A DNA stretch of 53,777 nucleotides from Candidatus Mediterraneibacter faecipullorum (GCA_019119675.1 DWWO01000138.1:1-53777); one strand, 5' to 3'; positions 1 through 10,148 are shown, counted from the stretch's first letter. Numbers and translations are program-made. Notes: generated by a model not told the origin, from the sequence alone.

Positions 1-214
1 ATCTTCTTCAATTGAAACTATTTCAAGCTCATCTGGATAAAATCGTTATAAATCAAATGAAGAATTTGTAGGCATTTCAAGGTTCCTTCTTTCATTTTAA
101 TTATATTAATTTTATCAAGTATGAGGTTCAAAATCCATACTTTATACCCAAATATGCGGAAGAGCCTCGCCACACCGGACTGGCGGCTCCGCCGCACTGT
201 AATATTCACATGAT

Positions 215-916
215 TCATTGCAAATTCCATTCTTTATATCTCCCAAACTGTATTTTCCTACCGTTTCTAATATTTTCAATATTTTTTTGTCGGAGACTTT
301 CCATTTCTATTCGATCAATTTTATAAAAATATCGGGCTACCCCTGTTTGTTTCTCGCCCATGTAGCCTAGCTCAACTAGTCTGATTGCTTCTGGTAAAAT
401 TTGTGCGGTCATTTCACAAATTCTTCTATGTAAAATTAAAGGTGTCTCATCTAAAAAAAGTTTTGCTCGAGCTTGTAGAATGATATTTCCATCATCAAAT
501 CTATTATTCATATAATGTATTGTTGTTCCATAGTACTCAGAAAGATTTGCGTAATTGTGCATATAAACATTATTCCCTCTATAATCTGGCAATAATCCAC
601 CATGACAATTAATAGCAAATTGAAATATTGCCAAAAAGTCTTCCGGTATCTTTTGACTCCAGCCAATAGAAATCAATATCTCAGGATGTGTTTTCATCAC
701 TTTATTTATTGCGGCTGCTGTATTATTCATATCAACCATTAATATTTTTATATTGTTTTTTTTGCAAAAAACTAATGTCTCTCCCTCTGTATCTACCTCG
801 TTAGTAATGAAATAAATTTCTTTATTTCTAATATTGGTCTTACACTGAAAAAATTCTTCTAAAATATATCGAGGTTTTAATCCATTTGATATTCCTATAA
901 AATGTATTGTATGCAT
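215..916 (-). CDS. Formyltransferase-family protein, probable nucleotide-sugar N-formyltransferase
   Basis: This 233-residue protein belongs to the formyl-tetrahydrofolate-dependent formyltransferase family (methionyl-tRNA formyltransferase / sugar N-formyltransferase fold). The core motif is visible: Asn103 and His105 in INCHGGLLPDYRG, followed by Asp141 in FDDGNII, which matches the family's Asn-His-Asp catalytic set. It is shorter than Fmt and lacks the tRNA-binding C-terminal domain, so initiator-tRNA formylation is unlikely. It is the last recognisable gene of the capsule cluster and lies in the same block as rfbA, rfbB and a VioA-like aminotransferase. The inferred role is N-formylation of a dTDP-4-amino-4,6-dideoxyhexose in the cytoplasm, as VioF/QdtF-type enzymes do. 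The substrate is inferred from context only. About 215 AT-rich bases to the window edge hold nothing I recognise. Confidence 0.75.
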   Translation of the reverse strand: MHTIHFIGISNGLKPRYILEEFFQCKTNIRNKEIYFITNEVDTEGETLVFCKKNNIKILMVDMNNTAAAINKVMKTHPEILISIGWSQKIPEDFLAIFQFAINCHGGLLPDYRGNNVYMHNYANLSEYYGTTIHYMNNRFDDGNIILQARAKLFLDETPLILHRRICEMTAQILPEAIRLVELGYMGEKQTGVARYFYKIDRIEMESLRQKNIENIRNGRKIQFGRYKEWNLQ

Positions 917-1002
917 AATAGTGTTACACCTTCTTCCCTAACTTCTTCTATTTTTTATAACCCAAAAACTAAAAGGTACTTTTGAAACTTTTCTATGATA
1001 TA

Positions 1003-1977
1003 TTATTCAATTAATGTTACATATTCATTATACTTACGTGATATATATTGATGAGTAATGTGAATTATAGGTTCAATATTTTCTTCTTTGAAACAACGAA
1101 GATGATTTAAAATGCAATCATATCCAGACAAACATGTAAATTTTACACCCCCTGAAAATCTTGGATTACACTCCAAAAAATACTTTATCTCTGAAGTAGA
1201 CTCAATAAATTCAAAATTGACACATCCATTTATGTTCAATTTGTCCGCTATTCTTATACATAATGCTTCCAAATCAGCATCTTCATAAACATATACTGAG
1301 GTTCCTGCCCCGTTTAATGTTCTCAATAGTTCTTTCCTCGGAACAGCTATACATTGTCCATTTTTGGCATTTCTAACAACATCGACAGTTATTATATCAC
1401 CCTCTATAAAAGGTTGTATAATATATGAATTCATATCATTTTTTTGACTAAACAGCACTAGCTCATTATTGTTAAATATTTTATACAGGCCTTGACTGCT
1501 TCTTCCATCTATTTTTTTACAAATTACTGGAAACTTTATATTTCCGTTCTTTATTTCGTCTCTACTATAATTATGAATAGTATTCACGTCTTTTACCTGC
1601 GACAATATTTCACTTGTTTTACTTTTATTTCTACAAAAATTAATCGTTTCGTAAGAAGATATGCATAACGTTACATTAATGTCACTAAAAAATTTTCGAT
1701 TTCTATTAAGAACATCGATTTCGACATCTGTGAGTGGAAAAATAAAATCAATTTTTTCCCTTTTGCAGATATCTATAACTGCTTCGATATATATATCCTC
1801 TTCAACTGCCAGAGGAACTTGATAAAAACGCATTACTTTTCCACCATTAGCAATCCAATAGCGAGGATAGATATCGGCACCAACAACATGATACTGATTT
1901 TTTTTCAGAGTTTCTATCACAATATCAGCAGAAAAAGAACCAATTGCTGTTACTAAAATATTTTGATTATTCATCAT
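1003..1977 (-). CDS. ATP-grasp family carboxylate-amine ligase (capsule cluster, second copy)
   Basis: This 324-residue protein has the layout of PylC/carbamoyl-phosphate-synthase-like ATP-grasp enzymes. An N-terminal Rossmann-like part (VTAIGSFSADIV at about residues 9-20) is followed by a central ATP-grasp domain. The Mg-ATP-binding signature FLECNPRFSGG is near residues 267-277, where the Glu and Asn are the expected metal ligands. Such enzymes join a carboxylate to an amine using ATP. In a capsule locus that also makes an amino sugar, a reasonable inference is attachment of an amino acid or other acid to a sugar amine. The gene follows rfbB after a 210-bp gap and precedes the formyltransferase gene. 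It is not a close duplicate of the other ATP-grasp gene in this locus (5272-6558). Confidence 0.7.
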   Translation of the reverse strand: MMNNQNILVTAIGSFSADIVIETLKKNQYHVVGADIYPRYWIANGGKVMRFYQVPLAVEEDIYIEAVIDICKREKIDFIFPLTDVEIDVLNRNRKFFSDINVTLCISSYETINFCRNKSKTSEILSQVKDVNTIHNYSRDEIKNGNIKFPVICKKIDGRSSQGLYKIFNNNELVLFSQKNDMNSYIIQPFIEGDIITVDVVRNAKNGQCIAVPRKELLRTLNGAGTSVYVYEDADLEALCIRIADKLNINGCVNFEFIESTSEIKYFLECNPRFSGGVKFTCLSGYDCILNHLRCFKEENIEPIIHITHQYISRKYNEYVTLIE

Positions 1978-2187
1978 ACTTGCTCCTCTTAGAAAACTTT
2001 CTAGTCACAACCACCACTTCTGATATAATACCCTCAAGTGATGGTTTGGGTTGCCCCTATAAGAGTCGGTTACATGCTCGCCAAAAAAGGGCGGGTATCG
2101 CAAACATTGTCTTATACGCTCCTACTTAATCCATTCTCTCCAGTATAGCTGGAGGATTAGACTTTTCATAAAGTTAAGTAACAATTA

Positions 2188-3210
2188 TTATAAATTAGAA
2201 CCGTACATTTTTTTATAATATGTCCTATATTCCCCGCTTATAATGGGTTCCCACCATTCCCTGTTATCCAGATACCATTGAATTGTCTTTTTAATTCCAT
2301 CTGCAAATTTAGTTTCGGGAAGCCATCCTAACTCATCATGGATCTTAGTCGGATCAATCGCATAACGCATATCATGTCCTTTTCGGTCTTTAACAAATGT
2401 AATTAAACTTTCCGGTTTTTCTAACTCATGACAAATCAGCTTTACAATATCTATATTTTTCATTTCATTATGTCCGCCGATATTATAAATCTCGCCAATC
2501 TTTCCTTTATGAATGATCAAATCAATCGCCTTACAGTGGTCTTCAACATATAACCAGTCACGGATATTTTCGCCTTTTCCATATACAGGAAGCGGCTTAT
2601 CGTGTAAAGCATTGACAATCATCAGAGGAATCAGTTTCTCAGGAAAATGATATGGGCCATAATTATTAGAGCATCGGCTGATACTTACCGGGAGTCCATA
2701 TGTTCTATAATAAGCCAGTACTAAAAGATCTGCTGCAGCTTTGGAACTACTATACGGACTGCTCGTATGGATCGGCGTTTCTTCTGTAAAGAAAAGATCC
2801 GGGCGATCCAGCGGTAAATCTCCATACACTTCATCGGTTGATACCTGATGATATCTTTTGATTCCATATTTCCTGCATGCATCCATTAAAACTGCGGTTC
2901 CCATAATATTGGTTTCAAGAAATATTCCCGGATTCTCAATTGAACGATCTACATGTGACTCTGCCGCAAAATTTACAACAATATCCGGATGTTCCTCTTC
3001 AAACAACTTATAAATCGCCTGCCTGTCACAGATATCTGCTTTTACAAACCGAAAATTTTTATTATTCATGACTGGCTTTAGTGTAGAAAGATTCCCCGCA
3101 TAGGTCAGTTTATCAATACAAACGATTCGATAATCAGGATATGTATTAAGCATATAGAAAATAAAATTACTTCCAATAAATCCGGCACCGCCGGTCACAA
3201 TAATTGTCAT
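2188..3210 (-). CDS. rfbB: dTDP-glucose 4,6-dehydratase
   Basis: RfbB converts dTDP-glucose to dTDP-4-keto-6-deoxyglucose with bound NAD. The 340-residue length is normal for the family. The N-terminal GGAGFIGSN dinucleotide-binding loop (about residues 7-15), the STDEVYGDL substrate/catalytic segment and the YSSSKAAAD stretch carrying the SDR Tyr-xxx-Lys pair are all present. It lies 25 bp downstream of rfbA in the same operon. The next rhamnose-pathway genes, rfbC and rfbD, are absent from the window, so the keto sugar is probably passed to the neighbouring DegT aminotransferase rather than to rhamnose. The 210 bp after the stop codon contain one short GC-rich hairpin and no recognisable gene. 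Confidence 0.96.
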   Translation of the reverse strand: MTIIVTGGAGFIGSNFIFYMLNTYPDYRIVCIDKLTYAGNLSTLKPVMNNKNFRFVKADICDRQAIYKLFEEEHPDIVVNFAAESHVDRSIENPGIFLETNIMGTAVLMDACRKYGIKRYHQVSTDEVYGDLPLDRPDLFFTEETPIHTSSPYSSSKAAADLLVLAYYRTYGLPVSISRCSNNYGPYHFPEKLIPLMIVNALHDKPLPVYGKGENIRDWLYVEDHCKAIDLIIHKGKIGEIYNIGGHNEMKNIDIVKLICHELEKPESLITFVKDRKGHDMRYAIDPTKIHDELGWLPETKFADGIKKTIQWYLDNREWWEPIISGEYRTYYKKMYGSNL

Positions 3211-3235
3211 ATCTGCTCTCCTTTACCATTATCAA

Positions 3236-4120
3236 TTAAAATATCAGTTTGTCTTCTGCGACTCTCATCAAATGTTCCCCATAGGGAGATTTTCCATACT
3301 TCTTTGCTGATTCTACAAGTTGCTCTTTTGTAATCCATTTTTCATGGTAAGCGATTTCTTCTGGGGCTGAAATTACTACACCTTGACGATTCTGAATTGT
3401 CTGTACAAATGAGCTGGCTTCCATAAGACTGTCCATGGTTCCAGTATCGAGCCAGGCAAATCCGCGCCCCAAAATCTGAACCTTCAAATCGTTCTCTTTA
3501 AGATAAAGTCTGTTTAAATCCGTGATTTCCAGCTCACCTCTGGAAGATGGTTTCACTTTTTTTGCCATTTGGACCACCCGGTTGTCATAAAAATACAAAC
3601 CAGTAATGCAGTAATTACTTTTTGGGTGTTCAGGTTTTTCCTCGACGGAAAGGACATTACGTTTATCGTCAAACTCTACAATGCCAAATCTTTCAGGATC
3701 TTTTACATAATATCCAAATATAGTAGCTTTACCATTTTCTGCAGTTTTTTTTGCCTCTGCAAGATTTTTCCGGAACCAGCCACCATAAAAAATATTATCG
3801 CCTAAAACCATGGCACAAGGTTCATTTTTAATAAAATCTTCAGCGATCAAAAAAGCCTGTGCCAATCCTTCTGGTTTAGGTTGGACAGCATATGTCAGTT
3901 CAATTCCAAAGTGTTTCCCATCACCAAGAAGCTCCTGAAAACGTGGTGTGTCAGCTGGAGTTGATATAATTAATATTTCTTTGATTCCTGCCAGCATTAA
4001 AGTTGATAAAGGATAGTAGATCATAGGCTTATCATATACAGGCAACAGCTGTTTAGATGTTACGCTTGTTAATGGATAAAGTCGTGTTCCGGAACCTCCG
4101 GCCAATATAATCCCTTTCAT
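3236..4120 (-). CDS. rfbA: Glucose-1-phosphate thymidylyltransferase
   Basis: RfbA makes dTDP-glucose from glucose-1-phosphate and dTTP, the first committed step of dTDP-sugar synthesis. The nucleotidyltransferase signature [11 protein letters not shown] is at residues 8-18. Further conserved segments are [18 protein letters not shown], the metal-binding VLGDNIFYG region and the GFAWLDTGT segment near residue 225. The 294-residue length is typical. It sits 12 bp after the aminotransferase gene and 25 bp before rfbB, so the three genes are almost certainly co-transcribed and supply one dTDP-activated sugar to the capsule pathway. Confidence 0.96.
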   Translation of the reverse strand: MKGIILAGGSGTRLYPLTSVTSKQLLPVYDKPMIYYPLSTLMLAGIKEILIISTPADTPRFQELLGDGKHFGIELTYAVQPKPEGLAQAFLIAEDFIKNEPCAMVLGDNIFYGGWFRKNLAEAKKTAENGKATIFGYYVKDPERFGIVEFDDKRNVLSVEEKPEHPKSNYCITGLYFYDNRVVQMAKKVKPSSRGELEITDLNRLYLKENDLKVQILGRGFAWLDTGTMDSLMEASSFVQTIQNRQGVVISAPEEIAYHEKWITKEQLVESAKKYGKSPYGEHLMRVAEDKLIF

Positions 4121-4132
4121 TTGTATCCTCCG

Positions 4133-5242
4133 TTAATATTTGCATTCTTGAATGATTTTACATATGCGGTCTACCTCCTCCAGCGGTAAATCGGCATAGA
4201 GAGGAAGCGTAAGCACTCGTTTACTAATATGTAATGCAACAGGTGTTTCCGTCACATCAAACTTACCATTAAATGCAGAAAATGTATTCGTCAATGGATA
4301 AAAATATTTTCTGGCGCCAATCCCATTTTCAGCAAGTTTGTCAAACACTTCGGCACGGCTTGCACCAAATACCTTTTCTTCAAATACAACTGGGAAATAA
4401 GCATAATTAGATTTTACATCCGGCTGGATAATATTTAATCTAATCCCTTCAATTCCTTCCAAATGGCTTCGATAACGTTCCACAACCGTTTTACGTTTAT
4501 CGATTTCTCTTTCTACATGACGCAGATTGCAGATTCCCATTGCCGCACAGAATTCATTTAATTTTGCATTGGCTCCGACGGCTGACACTTCTTCTGCTCC
4601 GCGGATGCCAAAATTTTTCAATTCGTACAGAATTTCGCCAAGCCGCTTATCCTTAAAACATACAGCGCCGCCTTCGATACTATTAAAGACTTTTGTTGCA
4701 TGGAAACTGAAACATGCAGCATCGCCAAATGAACCGATTCCATTTCCTTTATATGTCTCTCCAAATGTATGCGCGGCATCGTAGATTACTTTCAGCTCGT
4801 ATTTGTGGGCCAGCCGATCTATCTCTTCTACATTACAAATATTTCCATAGACATGTACAGGAAGAATAGCGCAGGTTCGATCTGTAATAAGATCTTCAAG
4901 CTTTGAAGTATCCATGGTATATGTATCCGGATCTATATCACAAAAAACCGGAGTTAAGCCATTGCGCACAATTGCATGAGTGGTCGAGGCAAAAGTGAAA
5001 GGAGTTGTGATGACTTCTCCCTGGAGATTCATTGCCTGCAAAGTTAATTCAAGACTCATGTGTCCGTTTGTAAACAAATCAATATTTTCTACGCCTAAAT
5101 ATTCGCGGAGTTCTGCTTGAAATTTTTTATGTTTTGGGCCCATATTTGTTAGCCAATGCGTTTGCCACATGTCGGATATCTCATCCATGTATTCTGATAA
5201 TTCAGGCATCGAAGACCGAGTTACTAAAATTTTATCATCCAT
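4133..5242 (-). CDS. DegT/DnrJ/EryC1 family sugar aminotransferase, VioA-like
   Basis: This PLP-dependent aminotransferase of 369 residues carries the expected Schiff-base lysine, Lys184, in SFHATKVFNSIEGG. The DAAHTFGE stretch holds the Asp that contacts the PLP ring nitrogen. The N-terminus (VTRSSMPELSEYMDEI and then WLTNMG) resembles VioA-type enzymes, which aminate dTDP-4-keto-6-deoxyglucose to dTDP-4-amino-4,6-dideoxyglucose. Its place directly upstream of rfbA and rfbB, with no rfbC or rfbD nearby, supports that substrate. The product would be the amine needed by the formyltransferase and ATP-grasp genes of this locus. Family assignment is firm; the exact sugar configuration is inference. 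Confidence 0.9.
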   Translation of the reverse strand: MDDKILVTRSSMPELSEYMDEISDMWQTHWLTNMGPKHKKFQAELREYLGVENIDLFTNGHMSLELTLQAMNLQGEVITTPFTFASTTHAIVRNGLTPVFCDIDPDTYTMDTSKLEDLITDRTCAILPVHVYGNICNVEEIDRLAHKYELKVIYDAAHTFGETYKGNGIGSFGDAACFSFHATKVFNSIEGGAVCFKDKRLGEILYELKNFGIRGAEEVSAVGANAKLNEFCAAMGICNLRHVEREIDKRKTVVERYRSHLEGIEGIRLNIIQPDVKSNYAYFPVVFEEKVFGASRAEVFDKLAENGIGARKYFYPLTNTFSAFNGKFDVTETPVALHISKRVLTLPLYADLPLEEVDRICKIIQECKY

Positions 5243-5271
5243 CGAATGCTCCTCCGTAAAAACTAATTCTC

Positions 5272-6558
5272 TTAGACTAATGAATAAGTCTGATATATAA
5301 AATCTGCTGATATAGGGGATATAATCATAGAAACGCCAGTTTCATCAGTAATTTTTAAGCAGGATTGTATATATTTTATTATATCGGCCATTTTTTCAGC
5401 ATCTCTGTCAACTAAAATAGAAATCTCTCCTGCACGATGTTTTATATCTCCAGTATTCTCAATGACATCTCCTATAAAATGTCTCTGCTGTACGTTTATA
5501 ACATTTGGATGCTCTGCAATTTTCTCAAGCCCTTCAAATGAATTGATTTTTCCAGGACCAACATTAATCATATATTGGATAGCTGTCATACCATTTAGAT
5601 TGTAACTTCCTCTTATTTTCCCGTCATAATCAAAGATTTCACCACCAATAATGTAAGAAATAATACTCTTCATAGGATCCAGTCCTGTTGCCTGTTTATA
5701 TATCCTTTCATATTCGTTACCAGGAATACGGATACCTGGATCATACATACGAACAGTATTTCCATCGACAAACCCCTGCATAAAGACGGGACCATTTTTT
5801 ATTCCCAAATTTTTAATCATATTAATAACACGAGAATTAACATTTTTTAAATACATATCAGTATAACGTGAAGGCTGGACTACGCAGCTGTTCTGCCGGT
5901 CAAGATTATCCTCTTTTCTTCCAGGGAAGCGATCCCCAATACTTATAAGATATGGAATACTATCTTTCACTATATATGTTATTGTTAAATCCTGATTGTT
6001 CCCCATATATTTTTCAACAATAGCACCGCCATTACTGGATTCTTTTTTTGCCAGTGGAAGAGCCTCCAATAATTCATTTCGGTTATAGCAGACTTTTGCC
6101 CCACGTGAACCCCGGCTATCTATTGGTTTTACTAATACCGGATATTCTATAGTCTCAATAGATGATTCTTCATATTCAGGAACAACATCAACTCCATTGT
6201 CGCGGCACAATTGTTTAAACACGGTTTTATCTGTCAATGCAAGAACCTGCTCGTATGAGCCAAATGTCCTAATTCCTAATTGATCTGCGATTTCAAAAGC
6301 AGGTCTTTGAGCCGGGTCAATGCAGAACCCCAGTACCCCATCAACATTGTTTGTTATGCAATATTCAACGAGTTTTCTTGTATCAGAAATATCACACAGT
6401 AAATTTTCATCTGCAATTAGTTTTGCGGGTGCATAAGCTGATGACGGAAGATAATCTGCAACAATTGTGTATATTCCCATTTCTTTTGCGGTTTCCACTA
6501 CTTTGCAGTGTGGCCCTGCTCCTGCTAGTATTAGTAATTTTTTGTTTTTAAATTTCAT
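5272..6558 (-). CDS. ATP-grasp family ligase (capsule cluster, first copy)
   Basis: This 428-residue protein has an N-terminal Rossmann-like domain (LLILAGAGPHCKVVETAKEMG, interrupted in the usual PurK/CarB manner). A central ATP-grasp domain follows, with the ATP-binding stretch YPVLVKPIDSRGSRG near residues 138-152 and a C-terminal catalytic part containing RMYDPGIRIPG. It would form an amide or related bond through an acyl-phosphate intermediate. It lies 29 bp upstream of the VioA-like aminotransferase and 6 bp downstream of the flippase gene. A role in decorating the amino sugar with an acid is inferred from position. The substrate cannot be read from the sequence. Confidence 0.7.
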   Translation of the reverse strand: MKFKNKKLLILAGAGPHCKVVETAKEMGIYTIVADYLPSSAYAPAKLIADENLLCDISDTRKLVEYCITNNVDGVLGFCIDPAQRPAFEIADQLGIRTFGSYEQVLALTDKTVFKQLCRDNGVDVVPEYEESSIETIEYPVLVKPIDSRGSRGAKVCYNRNELLEALPLAKKESSNGGAIVEKYMGNNQDLTITYIVKDSIPYLISIGDRFPGRKEDNLDRQNSCVVQPSRYTDMYLKNVNSRVINMIKNLGIKNGPVFMQGFVDGNTVRMYDPGIRIPGNEYERIYKQATGLDPMKSIISYIIGGEIFDYDGKIRGSYNLNGMTAIQYMINVGPGKINSFEGLEKIAEHPNVINVQQRHFIGDVIENTGDIKHRAGEISILVDRDAEKMADIIKYIQSCLKITDETGVSMIISPISADFIYQTYSLV

Positions 6559-6564
6559 TCTATA

Positions 6565-8013
6565 TTACCTCCGTAATTTACTTTTTATAATTTCAAGTAA
6601 ATAATCAAACGAATCTAAATGAAATATCTTTGAACCAAGTAAATAAATTACAGCGCCAACTACTACTTGAATGATAAGCGTAAAAATATTATTTAAATGT
6701 AATAATTCGATTAACGAAATAATTATCCCCATACCAATAGCCAAAAAAATTCCTGGAAGAATGTCTTTTAACTGTTCTAAATATCCATAGTTCAGCAGTT
6801 TCTTATTTGGCCATGAATTAATAATTTGACTTATTATGCTATTAACAAGCAAGCTGTAGGCCATTGCCATAACTCCAAACCACATAGTAGAAACAAGAAG
6901 AGTTATTCCTACAACCTTTTTAATTATTTCCAATTTTAAATTAATATCACTTCTTCCTAACGCTACGATTGCTTTTAAGTTTGCTGTATGAATAGGATAA
7001 AACATATACGTAATACAAAAAATCCTCAAATATGGTACACATGCGAGCCACTTATCAGTTAAAACAATACTGACAATCGGTTCTGCACAAAATGCAAGTC
7101 CCATCATCAAAGGAGCCATAATATATGTACTTACCGATATAGATCGCCGTGTCATTGAGCGAACTCTGGTAATATTATCCTGTTCTTTCGAAAGTGCTGG
7201 AAATAGTACACTATCGATTGAAGTATTAATATTTGTAACAATTATCTGCGGGAACTGATTTCCCCTATTAAAAAAAGCAAGATCTGTAGCACTATAAATT
7301 TTTCCAATAATCAATTGGCGAACGTTATTATAAAAAGTATCTATTAACGTAGAGACAAGCAGTTTCCACCCGAAAGAAAATAAACCTTTTAAACGAATAA
7401 AAGAAAATACTTTTTTAGGATGCCACTTTACTGTCAGCCATAGAATGGCTGTACCAACAGATACATTTATCAGTTGTTGCAAAACAAGTGCCCAAACTCC
7501 AAAACCCATATATGCCATTGCAATACCAATTACAGCAGAGCCTATAGTACCCGCAAGAGAAGAAAAGAAAAACTTCTTGAATTGAAGAGTTCTTGATACA
7601 TATGCCTGTTGAACGTTTTTTAATCCAGAGATTACCAATGTTAAACACAAAACACGAATAATATTTACTAAAGACTCATCACCATAAAAAGATGCAATAA
7701 CTGGCGACATAAAATACATGGCAACATATAGTAAACAACATACTACAAAGTTAAAATAGAACACGGTAGAAAAGTCTACATCGTCTGCATCCTTCTTTTG
7801 AATCAGTGCGTTACCCAAACCGCTATCAATAAAAACTTGTAAAACAGTAGTAAATACAGTAACGAGAGCAACAGTTCCATATGCTTCTGGATCAAGTAGT
7901 CTGGCTAATACAATTGAAACAATAAATGACACTCCCTGAGCACCACATCGTTCAGCAAATCGCCATACAATATTTGACATAACTGTTTCTCGGTTCGTCA
8001 TGAATATCACCAT
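6565..8013 (-). CDS. Wzx-type polysaccharide flippase (MATE/MVF-like)
   Basis: This 482-residue protein is highly hydrophobic, with about 12-14 membrane segments. It starts with a segment typical of lipopolysaccharide-biosynthesis flippases of the WzxC/TuaB group (RFAERCGAQGVSFIVSIVLARLLDPEAYG). Its role would be to move undecaprenyl-diphosphate-linked repeat units from the inner to the outer face of the membrane. It overlaps the upstream glycosyltransferase gene by 7 bp, which suggests translational coupling. Together with the Wzy-like gene at 8993-10105 and the CpsB/C/D proteins it defines a Wzx/Wzy-dependent pathway. Confidence 0.88.
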   Translation of the reverse strand: MVIFMTNRETVMSNIVWRFAERCGAQGVSFIVSIVLARLLDPEAYGTVALVTVFTTVLQVFIDSGLGNALIQKKDADDVDFSTVFYFNFVVCCLLYVAMYFMSPVIASFYGDESLVNIIRVLCLTLVISGLKNVQQAYVSRTLQFKKFFFSSLAGTIGSAVIGIAMAYMGFGVWALVLQQLINVSVGTAILWLTVKWHPKKVFSFIRLKGLFSFGWKLLVSTLIDTFYNNVRQLIIGKIYSATDLAFFNRGNQFPQIIVTNINTSIDSVLFPALSKEQDNITRVRSMTRRSISVSTYIMAPLMMGLAFCAEPIVSIVLTDKWLACVPYLRIFCITYMFYPIHTANLKAIVALGRSDINLKLEIIKKVVGITLLVSTMWFGVMAMAYSLLVNSIISQIINSWPNKKLLNYGYLEQLKDILPGIFLAIGMGIIISLIELLHLNNIFTLIIQVVVGAVIYLLGSKIFHLDSFDYLLEIIKSKLRR

Positions 8014-8981
8014 TTCTTTCTTTGTATTTTTTTACATATTCTCCGATATAATTCACATATACAATCAACAAATGAATATCTTGCTAATCTCATCGTGCTT
8101 CTCATAATTATATAGTTATTAGGGGATGGGTATTTTAGAAAAATATGAATTGATTCATAAGCTCTTTTTTTATAATATCCATTGTAATTTAATTCGATGT
8201 TATAATACTTCTGTATAAATTTACGAATATCTTCAAGTTGATTACAGGTATCAAAACATAAATTTTTGTGTGCATTGCGTGATGACCAGCTATCTGTGCC
8301 ACTATTTACAAATCTGTAGCATGCCATGTCTCTTGCAAAATGATATACCTTACCATTTGCGAGAAAGAGCGCAGACATTTTCATGTCTCCATTTGCCTTT
8401 ATATCAAAATATGCATTCCAACAATCCTTAGACATTTCTGCGTAAAGGGAACTCCTGTATACAAAACTTGCTGTATGTGCAACTTTACAGAAATTATAAA
8501 TAAAAGTTTTGTCTAATATCCGATCCGTTTTCTCTCTATAAATCGCTTGATATTCCTCCGAATATGGATTTCCACTAACATCTACAACAATTTCATTATG
8601 AGTTGAAGCTGAATATTCCGGATGGGACTCCAGTAAATCAATCTGAAGTTGCAATTTGTTCTCATCTATCCAATAATCATCTCCTTCACAAAAGGCAATG
8701 TATTTCCCTTGTGCCTTTAGATAGAGGGATTGAAAAATTTTCACGCCTTTAGAATATTGATTTTCTTTCTGATATATGGGTTTTATAATTTCTGGATATT
8801 CTTCTGCATATTTTCGGATAATTTCTGCAGATGCATCTGTTGAGGCATCGTCATGCACAATTACTTCATAATTAAAATTTGTCTTTTGTTTTATAAACCC
8901 GTCTAAGCACTGTTTCAAATAATTTTCATGATTATATACGGCACACAAAATTGAAACCATAACTGTTTTTTTTACATTCAT
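8007..8981 (-). CDS. Family 2 glycosyltransferase
   Basis: This is a GT-A fold inverting glycosyltransferase of 324 residues. The N-terminal nucleotide-sugar-binding pattern is clear: SILCAVYNHENYLKQCLDGF, then VIVHDDASTDAS. The metal-binding acidic motif is in FCEGDDYW near residue 100. It should transfer one sugar onto the growing lipid-linked repeat unit at the inner membrane face. The C-terminal part is basic and has no membrane span. It lies between the Wzy-like gene (11 bp upstream) and the flippase gene (7-bp overlap). Donor and acceptor cannot be predicted. Confidence 0.88.
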   Translation of the reverse strand: MNVKKTVMVSILCAVYNHENYLKQCLDGFIKQKTNFNYEVIVHDDASTDASAEIIRKYAEEYPEIIKPIYQKENQYSKGVKIFQSLYLKAQGKYIAFCEGDDYWIDENKLQLQIDLLESHPEYSASTHNEIVVDVSGNPYSEEYQAIYREKTDRILDKTFIYNFCKVAHTASFVYRSSLYAEMSKDCWNAYFDIKANGDMKMSALFLANGKVYHFARDMACYRFVNSGTDSWSSRNAHKNLCFDTCNQLEDIRKFIQKYYNIELNYNGYYKKRAYESIHIFLKYPSPNNYIIMRSTMRLARYSFVDCICELYRRICKKIQRKKW

Positions 8982-8992
8982 TTCTGCGGTCC

Positions 8993-10105
8993 TTATCTAA
9001 AATTTAAACTTCTAGTAGCATTCATAATATCTGGACTTTGACTAATTACATATACAGAACATGGTATTAATAGAATTGCCAATAAAGGGATTGCTATTTT
9101 GCGACTACTTGCTGATATACATTTTAAGTCCTCGATAAAGATAAAAGGAATAAATAATATATAATACATTTGAATCCTTGTCCCCCATCTTAAATGAGAT
9201 GTTAAAAATGCAAGCGCAAAATAGATAAGCTGTAAGCTCTCTAATCGAAGAAGCATTTCTGTTTTATGTTTTGCAGACCATACTTTTAACACATATCCTG
9301 CAAACATCACAAGAGTAAAAACGCCTACATTTGAAGAAGCTAAATAATTTTCATTTAAGTTCATATAGCTATACATTCCTGTTACTGAGGTAATTCTCTC
9401 AAATATTCTTTGAAAATCTATAATTCTCCCCCCTACCAAACAAATGATGGGGATAAAAGTCTTACATACTTTGTCTAATCTAAATTCTAACTTTCGTCTA
9501 ATGAATTCAATTAGCACCACAATAATCGAACCATAGTGGGTAAAAAAAGCAAAAAGCGATAATACAATGCTCTGCTTGACAGTAGGTTTTTCTAGAGAAT
9601 AGTAATATAAAATTATTGTCATTGCTAATGTCTGCCGCATTGTAGTATATGCAGATGTGTATGCTATGCAAAAGAATCCTAATATATATATAGTCAGAGA
9701 AGTTTTGTTTAACTTATAATTTTTTAGTGCTAAACATATAAACAGCATTGCTAAAGCTGCATACATGAAAAACATAAATTTATAGTTGAGTTTAAGAGCT
9801 ACGCCAACCTGACGAATTAATATGAAAACGGGTTCTTTCTGGGTGAGAAATCCATTGACCAAACTCGCGCCATAACCTTGTTCATAAAACAAACGATATT
9901 GTGAATCATCCACTCCGCCTCCATCTCTTAATCCTATCAGACTCAATCCGCACAGAAAAAAAAGAAAAAGTTGAAAACTTATTCTTTTAGCCTTAATTCT
10001 TTGCCCCATAGAGTCATAGGTGCTTTTACCGTTCCGATATATTGAAGTAAATCCTATTAATAGAAAAATAATAAACCACACAAGATAAACTACCATTATT
10101 ATCAC
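8993..10105 (-). CDS. EpsG-family polysaccharide polymerase (Wzy)
   Basis: This 370-residue integral membrane protein has about ten hydrophobic segments. A loop (GLRDGGGVDDSQYRLFYEQGYG at residues 58-79, charged, with the Asp-Asp-Tyr-like core) is typical of EpsG/Wzy proteins, as is the motif SAYTTMRQTLAMTIILYYYSL further on. The role is to join lipid-linked repeat units into polymer on the outer face of the membrane. It is the only polymerase candidate in the locus, which fits the single flippase. Assignment rests on topology and the loop motifs, since Wzy proteins are poorly conserved. Confidence 0.8.
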   Translation of the reverse strand: MIIMVVYLVWFIIFLLIGFTSIYRNGKSTYDSMGQRIKAKRISFQLFLFFLCGLSLIGLRDGGGVDDSQYRLFYEQGYGASLVNGFLTQKEPVFILIRQVGVALKLNYKFMFFMYAALAMLFICLALKNYKLNKTSLTIYILGFFCIAYTSAYTTMRQTLAMTIILYYYSLEKPTVKQSIVLSLFAFFTHYGSIIVVLIEFIRRKLEFRLDKVCKTFIPIICLVGGRIIDFQRIFERITSVTGMYSYMNLNENYLASSNVGVFTLVMFAGYVLKVWSAKHKTEMLLRLESLQLIYFALAFLTSHLRWGTRIQMYYILFIPFIFIEDLKCISASSRKIAIPLLAILLIPCSVYVISQSPDIMNATRSLNFR

Positions 10106-10148
10106 CTCTAAAGCATAGGGGAATTAGTCACTAATTTTTAGCCTATAC

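Noticed and set aside
18..230. A 70-codon open frame at the left edge on the minus strand
   Set aside because: It overlaps the formyltransferase end, has no ribosome-binding site and no family-like pattern; the region is AT-rich and treated as non-coding.
1944..2129. A short plus-strand frame, possibly a transposase remnant, between rfbB and the second ATP-grasp gene
   Set aside because: It could not be matched to any transposase motif on either strand and lies antisense to the ATP-grasp start; no inverted ends were found.
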